Shown in pieces: positions 23,277 to 31,958 of a stretch of DNA of 32,960 nt (the stretch's first letter is position 1; every line of letters starts with the position of its first letter). The notes below the pieces were generated by a model that ran no database searches, was not told the origin of the DNA, and worked only from the letters and a program-made list of their open reading frames with translations. The DNA comes from Armatimonadetes bacterium CG2_30_59_28 (GTDB lineage: Bacteria > Armatimonadota > Abditibacteriia > CG2-30-59-28). The translations under genes were made by a program, and so were the position numbers. The DNA is taken from NCBI GenBank assembly GCA_001872605.1, contig MNXM01000057.1, positions 1-32,960 on the forward strand, given 5' to 3'.

Positions 23277-23954
23277 ATGCCAAAACTACAGTTCATGGGA
23301 CACGCTTCTTTTGTGATTTCCGACGGTGATAACCGCATCGCTATCGACCCCTTCCTGACAGGCAATCCGCAGGCCACGATTACTGCGGATGAACTCGACG
23401 TAAACGCTATCGTGCTGACGCACGGACACTCCGATCACGTGGGCGATGCCATCAGCATCGCGAAGCGATGCAACGCTACCATCGTCGCGGTGTTCGAATT
23501 GGCCACCTACTGCGGGCAGAACGGCGCGAAAGCGCATCCTCTCCACATCGGCGGGGCCCGGCAGTTCGACTTCGGGTGGATCAAAATGACCCCCGCCTGG
23601 CATGGTTCGTGCATTGGTGATGACAACCACTACCTCGGCGTCGCCGCGGGAGTTCTGGTGACCGTGGGGGGCAAGACGATCTACCATGCTGGTGATACCG
23701 GACTATTCGGCGACATGAAGCTCATTGGCGACCGCCATCCGCTCGACCTTGCCATCGTGCCCATCGGTGACAACTTCACGATGGGCATTGATGACGCGGC
23801 AGAAGCGACGCGGATGCTGCACCCGAAGAAGGTTGTCCCCTGCCACTACAACACGTTCGATCTCATCGCGCAGAATCCGGAGGAGTTCAGAACCGCCGTC
23901 GGGTTTGCGGCGGAGTGTATCATCATGAAATCCGGAGACGAGATCGAGGTGTGA
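23277..23954 (+). CDS. UPF0173-family metallo-beta-lactamase-fold hydrolase
   Basis: A 225-residue metal-dependent hydrolase of the UPF0173 (YtkL-like) group. It starts LQFMGHASFVISDGDNRIAI, followed by the metal motif LTHGHSDHVGDA, a second His in MTPAWHGS, the Asp in IYHAGDTGLFGDM, and the final His in VVPCHYNTFD. All ligands for a two-metal site are present and the length is typical. The natural substrate of this group is not established. It is a single gene with its own promoter; the dedA gene follows after 130 nt. GAGG precedes the ATG by about 6 nt. Confidence 0.92.
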   Translation: MPKLQFMGHASFVISDGDNRIAIDPFLTGNPQATITADELDVNAIVLTHGHSDHVGDAISIAKRCNATIVAVFELATYCGQNGAKAHPLHIGGARQFDFGWIKMTPAWHGSCIGDDNHYLGVAAGVLVTVGGKTIYHAGDTGLFGDMKLIGDRHPLDLAIVPIGDNFTMGIDDAAEATRMLHPKKVVPCHYNTFDLIAQNPEEFRTAVGFAAECIIMKSGDEIEV

Positions 23955-24022
23955 CGGTCGGTGGTGGACGACGTGTTCGCCCATGCCCTTCTCAATCCCG
24001 CCGCGACGTCATCACGGTTTGC

Positions 24023-24039
24023 CACGGCCATTGGCCGTG
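24023..24039. repeat. 7-3-7 palindrome upstream of dedA
   Basis: CACGGCC-ATT-GGCCGTG is a perfect palindrome with the same 7-3-7 geometry as the CGGACTC family but a different sequence. It lies between the UPF0173 gene and dedA. It could be a REP-like element, a weak terminator (no T-tract) or an operator. Confidence 0.5.
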
Positions 24040-24084
24040 TACCACGCCCCATCATTTTGTCTATGCTGAAACTGCGGAGGTTGC

Positions 24085-24753
24085 ATGGAAGTACTTACGC
24101 ACGCCATTGATTTTATTCTCCATGTGGACGAGTATCTCGAGGATATCATCAACAACTACGGGTTGTGGACATACCTTATTCTCTTTGTTATCATCTTCTG
24201 TGAGACAGGGCTTGTCGTGACCCCGTTCCTCCCGGGGGACTCGCTACTGTTCGCAGCGGGGGCACTGACGGCCCGCACCGACTTGCAGCCGGTGACGCCG
24301 TTCCTGCTCCTGGCCGCGGCTGCGATTATCGGAGACTCGGTCAATTACTCCATAGGGAAATGTGTGGGGCCCAGAATATTCAGCGGAGAACACGTGCGCT
24401 TCCTGAACAAAAAACATCTCGACCGAACTCATGAATTCTACGAAAAACATGGAGGGAAGACAATTATCCTGGCAAGGTTCATCCCCATCATCCGCACCTT
24501 TGCGCCCTTCGTTGCGGGGATCGGCAAAATGACCTATGGGAAGTTCATCTCCTACAACATTTGGGGTGGCATGGCCTGGGTCGCGCTTCTTGTGTTTGCG
24601 GGCTACTACTTCGGAGGACTAAAGGCGGTGGAGAAGAATTTCTCCCTGGTAGTCCTTGTCATCATTTTCCTATCAATTCTTCCGCCAGTGCTCGAGGTTG
24701 TGAAACACAGGGCCCAGAGCGCAGGAATAAGCAAAGCAGGAAGTGATGAGTGA
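24085..24753 (+). CDS. DedA-family integral membrane protein
   Basis: A 222-residue DedA/VTT-domain protein; relatives include undecaprenyl-phosphate and phospholipid flippases or scramblases. Diagnostic motifs are IIFCETGLVVTPFLPGDSLL, in which E and the FLPGD sequence are conserved, and ILARFIPIIRTFAPFVAG with the conserved Arg and Pro residues. A terminal membrane helix is followed by a polar tail ending AGSDE. Four to five membrane or re-entrant segments are visible. GGAGG lies 4 nt before the ATG at 24085. It probably supports recycling of the C55 lipid carrier used by envelope glycosyltransferases, but which lipid it moves cannot be told. Confidence 0.92.
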   Translation: MEVLTHAIDFILHVDEYLEDIINNYGLWTYLILFVIIFCETGLVVTPFLPGDSLLFAAGALTARTDLQPVTPFLLLAAAAIIGDSVNYSIGKCVGPRIFSGEHVRFLNKKHLDRTHEFYEKHGGKTIILARFIPIIRTFAPFVAGIGKMTYGKFISYNIWGGMAWVALLVFAGYYFGGLKAVEKNFSLVVLVIIFLSILPPVLEVVKHRAQSAGISKAGSDE

Positions 24754-24844
24754 CAAAGAGGCGGTGCAAAAGGTGGATGGCAATGACGACCTCCGCGCTG
24801 CGTAGTAAAATGAGCGTGCAAGTCGTTGGCAAGGTGAAACGACA

Positions 24845-25777
24845 ATGAAACTTGGCATCGACCCGAAAGTTGACTACGCGTTCAAGTGGCTCTTCGGCAA
24901 TGAGAAAAACTCGCGAATCCTGATTCATCTGCTCCATGCGGTTCTGAATCCGCCGCCGGAGGAACAGATTGTGGAGCTTCAAATCCTGAACCCGTTCAGC
25001 GAGAAGATGGCGCTGGATGAAAAACTCTCCATTTTGGATATTAAGGCGCGAGACCAACTGGGTAGACAGTTCAACATCGAGATGCAGATGGTTCCCAGGG
25101 CCGGGATACGGCAACGGGTTCTATACTACTGGGCGAAGCTCTATGCCGAACAACTGGGCACAGGGGAAGATTACTCTCTGCTGAGACCAACACTGTCTGT
25201 TTGCTTCGTTGACAGAGTAGTCTTCCCGGCTGTTGAAGAGCACCATCTGCAATTCCGCCTGTTAGATGCGAAGCGAGGCGTGACGCTCACAAACGATCTG
25301 AACATCCACTTCTTCGAACTGCCGAAATTCTTGAGGGGCGTGGATGATCTGACAACACCACTGGATGCCTGGCTCTATTTCCTGCGAACGGCAGATGAGC
25401 TGGAAGCGGAGAGGCTGCCTGCCTCTTTGAATATCCCGGAAATCCGGGAGGCGGTGGAGGTACTCAAAATGCTTGCGCAAGTAGACATGCAAAAGGAAAT
25501 CTATGAGGGTCGTATTAAGGCGCGGCGCGACGAGATAAGCTGGCAAAAAGAGGCGGAAAGAGAAGGTCTGCAACAGGGCCTGCAACAGGGCCTGCAACAG
25601 GGGCTGCAACAGGGGTTGCTCCGGGGACGAGAGCAGGGAGCGATCATCGGCCGGGTCGAGCTCCTGCAGACCTTGTTACATCAGACGCCCACACCGCGCG
25701 ACGAACTGATCGCCATGGACATTAGCGAATTGCAGCAGCTTGAGGACACGTTGACCAAGCAGATAGCGCGACATTAA
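24845..25777 (+). CDS. Rpn-family PD-(D/E)XK nuclease/putative transposase
   Basis: A 310-residue protein of the Rpn/PDDEXK_2 family (recombination-promoting nucleases). It starts LGIDPKVDYAFKWLFGNEKN. The nuclease core shows Asp65 in LSILDIKARD, then Glu79 and Gln81 in FNIEMQM, matching D...ExQ/K catalytic patterns. Then come RVLYYWAKLYAEQL and a FFELPKF segment. The C-terminus has four GLQQ repeats encoded by four 12-bp repeats, common in these proteins and able to vary in number by slippage. It sits 13 nt before rtcB. The family is known for DNA nicking or cleavage and increased recombination; what it does here is unknown. Confidence 0.88.
   Translation: MKLGIDPKVDYAFKWLFGNEKNSRILIHLLHAVLNPPPEEQIVELQILNPFSEKMALDEKLSILDIKARDQLGRQFNIEMQMVPRAGIRQRVLYYWAKLYAEQLGTGEDYSLLRPTLSVCFVDRVVFPAVEEHHLQFRLLDAKRGVTLTNDLNIHFFELPKFLRGVDDLTTPLDAWLYFLRTADELEAERLPASLNIPEIREAVEVLKMLAQVDMQKEIYEGRIKARRDEISWQKEAEREGLQQGLQQGLQQGLQQGLLRGREQGAIIGRVELLQTLLHQTPTPRDELIAMDISELQQLEDTLTKQIARH
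25568..25615 (+). repeat. Four in-frame 12-bp tandem repeats (LQQG) in the Rpn gene
   Basis: CTGCAACAGGGC repeated at 25568, 25580, 25592 and 25604 (the last with a G end). It encodes LQQG repeats. Because the unit is a multiple of 3, gain or loss of units would keep the frame. Confidence 0.9.
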
Positions 25778-25790
25778 GCGGTGACAACAG

Positions 25791-27251
25791 ATGGCTGAAT
25801 GGGACGGACCCATTGAGAAGATCGACGATTACCGCTGGCGCGTGCCGCGGAGCTATCGTCATGGAATGAACGCGGATGGCGTCCTGTACGCGTCCGAGAA
25901 ACTGGTAAGGGACATTCGCAAAGATCAGGCGCTGGAGCAGATGGCCAATGTGGCCACGCTCCCGGGTCTGGTCGGTTGCTCGATGTCCATGCCGGACACT
26001 CACTGGGGTTATGGATTCCCCATCGGAGGCGTGGCCGCCTTCGACATGGAAGAAGGTGTCATCTCTCCCGGCGGCGTCGGCTACGACATCAACTGCGGTG
26101 TGCGCCTGATTCGCACGGACTTACAAGTGAATGAGGTCCTCCCGCGCATCGAACCACTGGTAGACGAGTTGTTCCGCCTCATCCCTTCCGGCATGGGATC
26201 CAAGAGCGCGGTGGTCAAGGTCTCTGAAGCCGAACTGGACGAGGTCGTCACCAAAGGAGCGCAGTGGGCTGTGGGCCGCGGTTTCGGGACGCGTGAGGAC
26301 CTCGAACACACCGAGGAACGGGGTCGCGTCGAGGGCGCGGACCCCACCCAGATCAGTCCCCGTGCCCGGCAGCGCGGCCTCCCACAGATTGCCTCCCTCG
26401 GCGCCGGGAACCACTTCATCGAGGTGCAGGTCGTCGAGGAGATTTTCGACCCGGCGGTCGCGCAGACGCTGGGGATCCTCGATGTTGGTCAGGTCACGGT
26501 GATGGTGCATACCGGCTCCCGCGGGTTGGGCTATCAGGTGTGTGATGACTCGCTGGAGAACATGCAGCGCGCGGCTGTGAAGTACGGCATCCAACTCGCC
26601 GACCGGCAACTTGCCTGCGCGCCCATTCCGTCCGATGAGGCACAGTCCTACCTCGGCGCAATGCGGTGCGCTGTCAACTACGCCTTCGCCAATCGGCAAG
26701 TCATCACCTATGCAATGCGGCAAGCCTTTGAGAACATTTTCGGTCAAGGATGGGAGAAGCTGGGCCTGCAACTGGTCTACGACGTCGCACACAACATTGC
26801 GAAGATTGAGGAGCACGAACACAACGGCCAGATGAAGAAACTGTGCGTCCACCGCAAAGGCGCGACGCGAGCGTTCCCGCCCGGACATCCTCAGCTTCCG
26901 GACGATTACCGCGAGATCGGTCAACCGGTGCTCGTGCCAGGCGACATGGGAACGTGTTCCTACGTCCTCGTCGGCACCGAAACCGCTATGCGGGAGACCT
27001 GGGGTTCCACCTGCCACGGCGCGGGGCGCGTAATGAGCCGCAATCAGGCTCTGAAGCGTATCCGCGGCGATGAACTGCTCCAGCAACTCCGCGCCGAGGG
27101 CATCGTTGTCAGAGCCGAAAGCAAGAAGACCGTGGCCGAAGAAGCCCCCTTCGCATACAAAGATGTTGGCGAAGTGGTTGATTCATGTCAGGGAGCGGGC
27201 ATCTCGAAGAAAGTGGCGAAAATGCGACCTATTGGAGTTGTCAAGGGATGA
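25791..27251 (+). CDS. rtcB: RNA-splicing ligase RtcB
   Basis: A 486-residue RtcB, a GTP- and Mn-dependent ligase that joins 3'-phosphate (or 2',3'-cyclic phosphate) to 5'-OH RNA ends in tRNA splicing or RNA repair. Key features are SMPDTHWGYGFPIGGVAAF, GGVGYDINCGVR with metal-binding Cys102, IASLGAGNHFIEVQ, VHTGSRGLGYQV, CVHRKGATRAFPPGH, and TWGSTCHGAGRVMSR, whose His is guanylylated. Length is typical and no intein is present. No archease, rtcA or RtcR-type regulator is adjacent. It follows the Rpn nuclease by 13 nt and may be co-transcribed with it, so cleavage and repair genes are linked, although this may be chance. Confidence 0.97.
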   Translation: MAEWDGPIEKIDDYRWRVPRSYRHGMNADGVLYASEKLVRDIRKDQALEQMANVATLPGLVGCSMSMPDTHWGYGFPIGGVAAFDMEEGVISPGGVGYDINCGVRLIRTDLQVNEVLPRIEPLVDELFRLIPSGMGSKSAVVKVSEAELDEVVTKGAQWAVGRGFGTREDLEHTEERGRVEGADPTQISPRARQRGLPQIASLGAGNHFIEVQVVEEIFDPAVAQTLGILDVGQVTVMVHTGSRGLGYQVCDDSLENMQRAAVKYGIQLADRQLACAPIPSDEAQSYLGAMRCAVNYAFANRQVITYAMRQAFENIFGQGWEKLGLQLVYDVAHNIAKIEEHEHNGQMKKLCVHRKGATRAFPPGHPQLPDDYREIGQPVLVPGDMGTCSYVLVGTETAMRETWGSTCHGAGRVMSRNQALKRIRGDELLQQLRAEGIVVRAESKKTVAEEAPFAYKDVGEVVDSCQGAGISKKVAKMRPIGVVKG

Positions 27252-27253
27252 GT

Positions 27254-27349
27254 GCGCAGCCCCCGTAGGTTAGAGCTCCAGCTCTCACAAGGCCGGAATT
27301 CCGATCCACAGCGTGTTAGAGCTGGAGCTCTAACCGACGGGGGCTGCGC
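27254..27349. repeat. Long inverted repeat (two REP-like palindromes facing each other)
   Basis: The 32-bp arms 27254-27285 and 27318-27349 are inverted with one mismatch, separated by 32 nt. Each arm contains a smaller palindromic core: TTAGAGCT-CC-AGCTCT on the left and TTAGAGCT-GG-AGCTCTAA on the right. It lies 3 nt after the rtcB stop and just before the large secreted-protein gene. It would form a very stable hairpin in the rtcB transcript and may act as an mRNA 3'-end stabiliser or terminator. There is no T-tract directly after it. Confidence 0.85.
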
Positions 27350-27378
27350 GTGTTGCACGAAGGAGAAGTATCTACGCT

Positions 27379-30300
27379 ATGAAGACAGGTAATCTCATTG
27401 GGCTTCTCGCCGCTGCCCTTATCGCCTTGCCCTTGGCCACATGCGCCGCGAAGGCGCCGGTTGTCGGCTTCATCATTGTGGATGCCGACAAGTACTTTGC
27501 GGAGGAGCAGCGCTACAATCCCTTCGCGAAGCGGGTGTTGGAGCCGAACGGGTTTGGCTTTGGGCTGGCGGAGTGGATGCAGTTCTGGGGAGACCAGGCG
27601 AACGAGAACGCGACTCTCGACCTGCTGCGCAAGTTCAACGTGATGGTCGTGGACACGCCGTTCGACAACAGCTTTACCGAGATCGGGCCTGCGAAGCAGC
27701 GTTCCGCCGCCGCGGCGCGCAAGGCGCTGGAGCAATACCTGCAGGAAGGCGGCAGCGCCCTGCTGATCCTGCAGGCGGTACGCTATCCCGGCGACAAGGA
27801 CCAGGACTATGCGAACCTAATGATCGAAGGTCTCGGCGTCCAGATGCTGCATGAAGGCGTCTTCGATTCGAAGCGGAGCTTCAAGTCGCCCATCGCCTCC
27901 ATCTTTCCTCCCGAGGGGTTCTGTTGGACGGAGAATGTCACCAAAGGGCACCCAGTGACCGAGGGCGTTTCGCGGCTCTGCCTTCCGCAGTATCACAACG
28001 GCAACACTCCTGGTGTTGTGGGGATGAAGGTATCGCCGGAGTGGCAAGTGCTCGTTCGCGGCGAGGAGAGCGCGCAAAGCTACGTCGTGACCCGTGAGCA
28101 TGTCACCGACTACAACCAGGTCGGAACCTACAAGTCCGCTCCGCCCATCGTTGCAGTCCGCGCCTTTGGGAAGGGCCGCGTGATGGCCTTCAGCGTTCCC
28201 GCGCGTAGTGTCTCCACCAACTACGGCGTGGCCGGCTGGAACATGATCGTCGAGACGGCCGGTAACGCCGAGGCCAAACTTCCCAGCGACGGCGGACGCA
28301 TGACACTGAACGCGCTGAAGTGGCTGGCGGAGACTTCACGGGACAATCCCGATCTCGGCACCTTCAAGACCGATCCCGTCGGGCGCGTGCAGTTTCCGAA
28401 GAGCATCGAGTTCGACAAGTATGAGTTCCCCGCGCCGGCAAAAGGCGTGCGCGGAATCCTCGGAGCGAAGACCGCGCTTAGCGACGGTGCGGGGTCGGTG
28501 GAGGAATACGTCGCATCGTCGAAGGCAGCGGGGTTGTCGTTCATTGTCTTCAATGAGTCGCTGGAGAAGATGGCGGCGGAGAAGCTGGAGCAACTGAAGG
28601 CAGAGTGCAAGCGGCTCTCCACCGACAGCTTCTACGCCTGCCCCGGCGTGGAGTTTACCGACGACCTCGGCAATCGCTGGGCGATCTGGGGCGAGCGCGT
28701 CATCTTTCCGCAGGGCAAGTTCAAGCGGGCATACGGAGAGACGACTGCCGAGCGACCCGAGCTGGTGCAGTGGGACGGGCAGGTGCTGCACAACCCCGGG
28801 CAGTACTGGGAGTATTGCGCCTACACGCCCAACATGCTGCTGACCTACCGCAACCTGCGCGCGAAGAACGCGCACCCGGCGAACATGTGGTGGTTCTACC
28901 GCCTGCCGCCTTATGTCTATGACCGCGGCAAGCTGGTCGAGGACCAATTCTCCGAGTGGCTGTATGCGCTGCGCGACATCCGGCACATCACCCCTGCTTC
29001 CTACACGCGGATTTATGCGCCTTCCGAAGTCGCTGCGGCAGCGGCGACGAGCGCCACCGGAGGCCGCGACCTCGCCTCCATGCGCGATTGGCTCAACACG
29101 CGGTGTGGCAGCTTCGGCCATCACGCCGTCCCCTATGTGACCGGCGGACCGGTGATCGAGCAGTGGGCCGCCATCAATTCCCAGCACGACGTGCCCTTCG
29201 ACGTGCGTGGCAAGCAGCGTGCGCGGTTGCGGTTTCACGTGAGTTCTGCGGACGGCATTCGCGAAGTCAAGGTTCACAACTGCGACTATGGCGTAGTGCG
29301 GCGCTTCCTCGCCAATGGTCAAACCGCCTTCGCACAGGAATTTGAGCTGGCGCACGACCGCGACCACACCCTCACCCTCGAAGTGACCGACATGAAGGGA
29401 CGCAAGGCGGTCTCGGAGAAGATCTATCTCTTCTCCTACAAGATGAGTCTGTTCCGCTGTGGAGACAATCTGAACTTCCTCGGCGGCGTCGGGCTGTGCT
29501 GGCACCCGGACCGCAACGAGATGCTGAACCTGGGGCAGATGTACCAGGGCACTCCGGTGGAGAGCATCGGCGGCTACGACTCGGCCGCGGCGCTCACCAA
29601 GCAGGCCGTCCTGCGGATGAATGCCATTGACCATATCAACACGCAGGAGTTGAAGGAGTACCCCTTGCCGTGGGAGCAGGGAATCATGCGGAAGATTCTC
29701 GACGTGAAGCTGCCGGGCAACGACGTGAAGATCTGCGACATGGACATGGGGCCGCTGGTCGAGCGGTACGACTCGTTGACCCGCGACACTCCCGCTCGCA
29801 CCAGCGTCCCGGCCGTTGTCGCGGAGAACCAGCTCTTCAGCCGCACTCACCGTGCCTACTACTTGCAGAACCGAACCAACATGTATATCGCCTGGGACTA
29901 CCGCCGTGCGCGGGAAGGATCGGAGAACTACCGCGGCGGCATGGTGTGGCACGAAGGGAAGATTACGTTCAAGCGCGACGCAACGCTGGCCGGCTCGATG
30001 CCCATCATGCTCTTCTACTTCACCGGAGGTGCGGCGGACGGAACTCCCACCACGCTATTCCTGAAAGACGCCGCGGGCGGGCCGGTCGCCTCCGTGCTGC
30101 CCAAGGGAGGACAACCTTCTTACAAGCAAGGCGCGATTGCGCCCGGTGGCTACGTGACAGCGGGACCGTGCGACGTCTACTCGGTCTTCTACGCGGCTTC
30201 AGACACCAACTTCCGCTATGCCCTCGTCTCTGATCCCGCAACCGGTCGCATCAACCAACTGCAAGTCGGTCTGGGACAGAACGGCCAGAAGGTGACGGCA

Positions 30301-30927
30301 GGAACGGAGATCACGTATCGCTTCGGCGTGGCGACTCTCGGCGGCCCGCTGCTGACGACCGAGCAGTCCATCGCCAAGTTCGAAGACCTCGGCGACAGCT
30401 TCGGAATCGGCGATACAGCCCGTAGGGGTGTCGACGACCACGGTGTCCGCGCCGCCTGCACCACCGGGAAGCTGGTCAGCCGCGAGATGTTCCTCACCGT
30501 CCAGGCCGACCGTAACGAGGCGCAGTTTAGAGTGGAACCTCGTGAGACCATCGTCGACCTGCCGATTCGTGTGCAGGGAATCGAGGACAACGGGTGCGCC
30601 GCCGTCTACAGCACCGCGCGTCCGTGGTTCCGCTGGGTCGGCGTCGCCGAGGGTTCGGCCTGGTTCCAGGAGAGCGTTGACAAAGGTTCGGAGATCTGGG
30701 CAGGCAACGTGTTCGTCTGTGACAACAAAGAGGTGAAGCTCACCCTCGTCCGCGATGGCATCGCCGAAGGCCGCCAGACGTTCCTCGAAGTCCACAATCC
30801 GACAGACAAAGCGATCAAGGCGACCATCACCTCACCAGAGCACGCGCCCTTGTACGGCGGGACACGCCTGATCGTGGACGCACCAGCAGGGACGAGCGTG
30901 ACTGTGCCGGTGAAGCCGGTGAGGTAG
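27379..30927 (+). CDS. Large secreted protein: GATase/ThuA-like domain plus degenerate PHP-like domain
   Basis: 1182 residues with a Sec signal peptide (LIGLLAAALIALPLATCA). Residues about 28-330 resemble class I GATase/ThuA-like domains: VVGFIIVDADKYF, then ALEQYLQEGGSALLILQ, HPVTEGVSRL and FGKGRVMAFSVPARS. Residues about 359-600 resemble a PHP phosphoesterase (KTALSDGAGSVEEYVASSKA, SFIVFNESLE, YACPGVEFTD), but the HxH and TDH metal ligands are replaced (LGAKT, FNES). After about residue 610 there are beta-rich, Ig-like stretches (RLRFHVSSADGIREVKVHN, LTLEVTDMKGRKA). Conserved Trp/Tyr-rich segments suggest carbohydrate or surface binding. GAAGGAG lies 11 nt before the ATG. It appears to be a monocistronic exported protein. 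The function is unknown; comparable giant proteins occur in polysaccharide-degrading environmental phyla. Confidence 0.8.
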   Translation: MKTGNLIGLLAAALIALPLATCAAKAPVVGFIIVDADKYFAEEQRYNPFAKRVLEPNGFGFGLAEWMQFWGDQANENATLDLLRKFNVMVVDTPFDNSFTEIGPAKQRSAAAARKALEQYLQEGGSALLILQAVRYPGDKDQDYANLMIEGLGVQMLHEGVFDSKRSFKSPIASIFPPEGFCWTENVTKGHPVTEGVSRLCLPQYHNGNTPGVVGMKVSPEWQVLVRGEESAQSYVVTREHVTDYNQVGTYKSAPPIVAVRAFGKGRVMAFSVPARSVSTNYGVAGWNMIVETAGNAEAKLPSDGGRMTLNALKWLAETSRDNPDLGTFKTDPVGRVQFPKSIEFDKYEFPAPAKGVRGILGAKTALSDGAGSVEEYVASSKAAGLSFIVFNESLEKMAAEKLEQLKAECKRLSTDSFYACPGVEFTDDLGNRWAIWGERVIFPQGKFKRAYGETTAERPELVQWDGQVLHNPGQYWEYCAYTPNMLLTYRNLRAKNAHPANMWWFYRLPPYVYDRGKLVEDQFSEWLYALRDIRHITPASYTRIYAPSEVAAAAATSATGGRDLASMRDWLNTRCGSFGHHAVPYVTGGPVIEQWAAINSQHDVPFDVRGKQRARLRFHVSSADGIREVKVHNCDYGVVRRFLANGQTAFAQEFELAHDRDHTLTLEVTDMKGRKAVSEKIYLFSYKMSLFRCGDNLNFLGGVGLCWHPDRNEMLNLGQMYQGTPVESIGGYDSAAALTKQAVLRMNAIDHINTQELKEYPLPWEQGIMRKILDVKLPGNDVKICDMDMGPLVERYDSLTRDTPARTSVPAVVAENQLFSRTHRAYYLQNRTNMYIAWDYRRAREGSENYRGGMVWHEGKITFKRDATLAGSMPIMLFYFTGGAADGTPTTLFLKDAAGGPVASVLPKGGQPSYKQGAIAPGGYVTAGPCDVYSVFYAASDTNFRYALVSDPATGRINQLQVGLGQNGQKVTAGTEITYRFGVATLGGPLLTTEQSIAKFEDLGDSFGIGDTARRGVDDHGVRAACTTGKLVSREMFLTVQADRNEAQFRVEPRETIVDLPIRVQGIEDNGCAAVYSTARPWFRWVGVAEGSAWFQESVDKGSEIWAGNVFVCDNKEVKLTLVRDGIAEGRQTFLEVHNPTDKAIKATITSPEHAPLYGGTRLIVDAPAGTSVTVPVKPVR

Positions 30928-31056
30928 AGAGTCTCTACTACTACGACGACAACCTGCAAATCCTGCGGGAGCACGTGGCGGAGGAGTCGGTGGATGGAAA
31001 TCCTGGAATCGTTTGACACACACTCACGCTCTGCGTAGAATAGTGCTCAACACGCC

Positions 31057-31958
31057 ATGACAGTACCGCATCCCATCCCGTATCAGGGCAGCAAGCGCAA
31101 CATTGCGCCGGACATTTTGGGCTATTTCCCGCCAAAGGTGCATGCCCTGCATGAACCCTTTGCCGGATCGGCTGCTGTGTCCCTCGCCGCGGCGGCGCGC
31201 GGGTTGGCTGAACAGTATTGGCTTAACGATCTGAACAAACCTCTAATGGATTTATGGGCGACGATCTCAACTCTCCCGACGAGATCGCCCAACAGTATGA
31301 GGCGCTCTGGAAGGATCAACTGCCCAATCCCCGCGCCTTTTACGATGAGATCAGAGACGAGTTCAATGCAACCGCCAGACCGGACTGTTTTCTGTATCTC
31401 CTCGTACGGTGTGTGAAAGGCTCGGTGAGGTACAATGCGAACGGAGAGTTCAACCAAAGCCCCGACAATCGAAGACGCGGCGCTCTCCCCAAGACCATGC
31501 GAGAGATGATCTTTGGCGCTTCCTATCTTCTCAAAGGGAAGACCACCCTCACTTCACAAAACTACCGGGACGTTTTGCTCAAGGCGACAAAGGATGACTG
31601 GGTTTACATGGACCCTCCCTACCAGGGAGTCTGCGGAAACCGTGATTCCCGTTACCTGACAGGTGTTCAGTTCTGCGAGTTCGTCGAGGCGCTGGAGCGG
31701 CTTAACGGTAGGCAGGTCAGATACATCGTGAGCTACGATGGTCGGACGGGCAGCAAAGTTCACGGCAAGCCACTGCCCTCGCACCTTGAACTGACTCTGG
31801 TGGAAATCCACGCGGGAAGGTCCTCCCAGGCCACTCTCCTGGGGAGAGATGACATGACCGTGGAATCGCTCTACCTTTCCCCTGCCTTAACGGCGGAAAT
31901 TGCGAGACGGGAGGGGCGAAGGTGGGGAGAGATAAGAGATGATGGAGAGGAACTATGA
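31057..31958 (+). pseudogene. D12-class DNA adenine-N6 methyltransferase, frameshifted
   Basis: Two overlapping frames encode one Dam-like (D12/MT-A70-unrelated) methyltransferase of about 300 residues. The first (31057 on) gives IPYQGSKRNIAPDILGYFPP, LHEPFAGSAAVSLAAAARG (SAM-binding FxGxG-like) and YWLNDLNKPLMDLW. The second (31254-31958) gives NSPDEIAQQYEALWKDQL, CVKGSVRYNANGEFNQSPDN, VYMDPPYQG (catalytic DPPY) and the C-terminus. The join needs a -1 change between 31255 and 31268; a lost base giving LWATI-LNSPDE restores the reading. It could be a true mutation, a sequencing error or, less likely, programmed frameshifting. The stop overlaps the TIR gene start by 4 nt (ATGA). Relatives methylate adenine in short DNA sites. 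Confidence 0.85.

Noticed and set aside
25568-25615. Short regular repeats considered as a CRISPR-like array
   Set aside because: The units are contiguous 12-bp codon repeats without spacers and encode LQQG inside a known protein family.
28336-29952. Minus-strand open frame of 538 codons inside the large secreted-protein gene
   Set aside because: The composition (runs of His, Val, Arg and Leu) is typical of an antisense shadow; the plus-strand protein has a signal peptide, ribosome site and continuous domain-like structure.
31240-31275. Programmed -1 frameshifting in the methylase
   Set aside because: No X-XXY-YYZ slippery sequence or obvious downstream structure was seen; a single lost base explains the join more simply.
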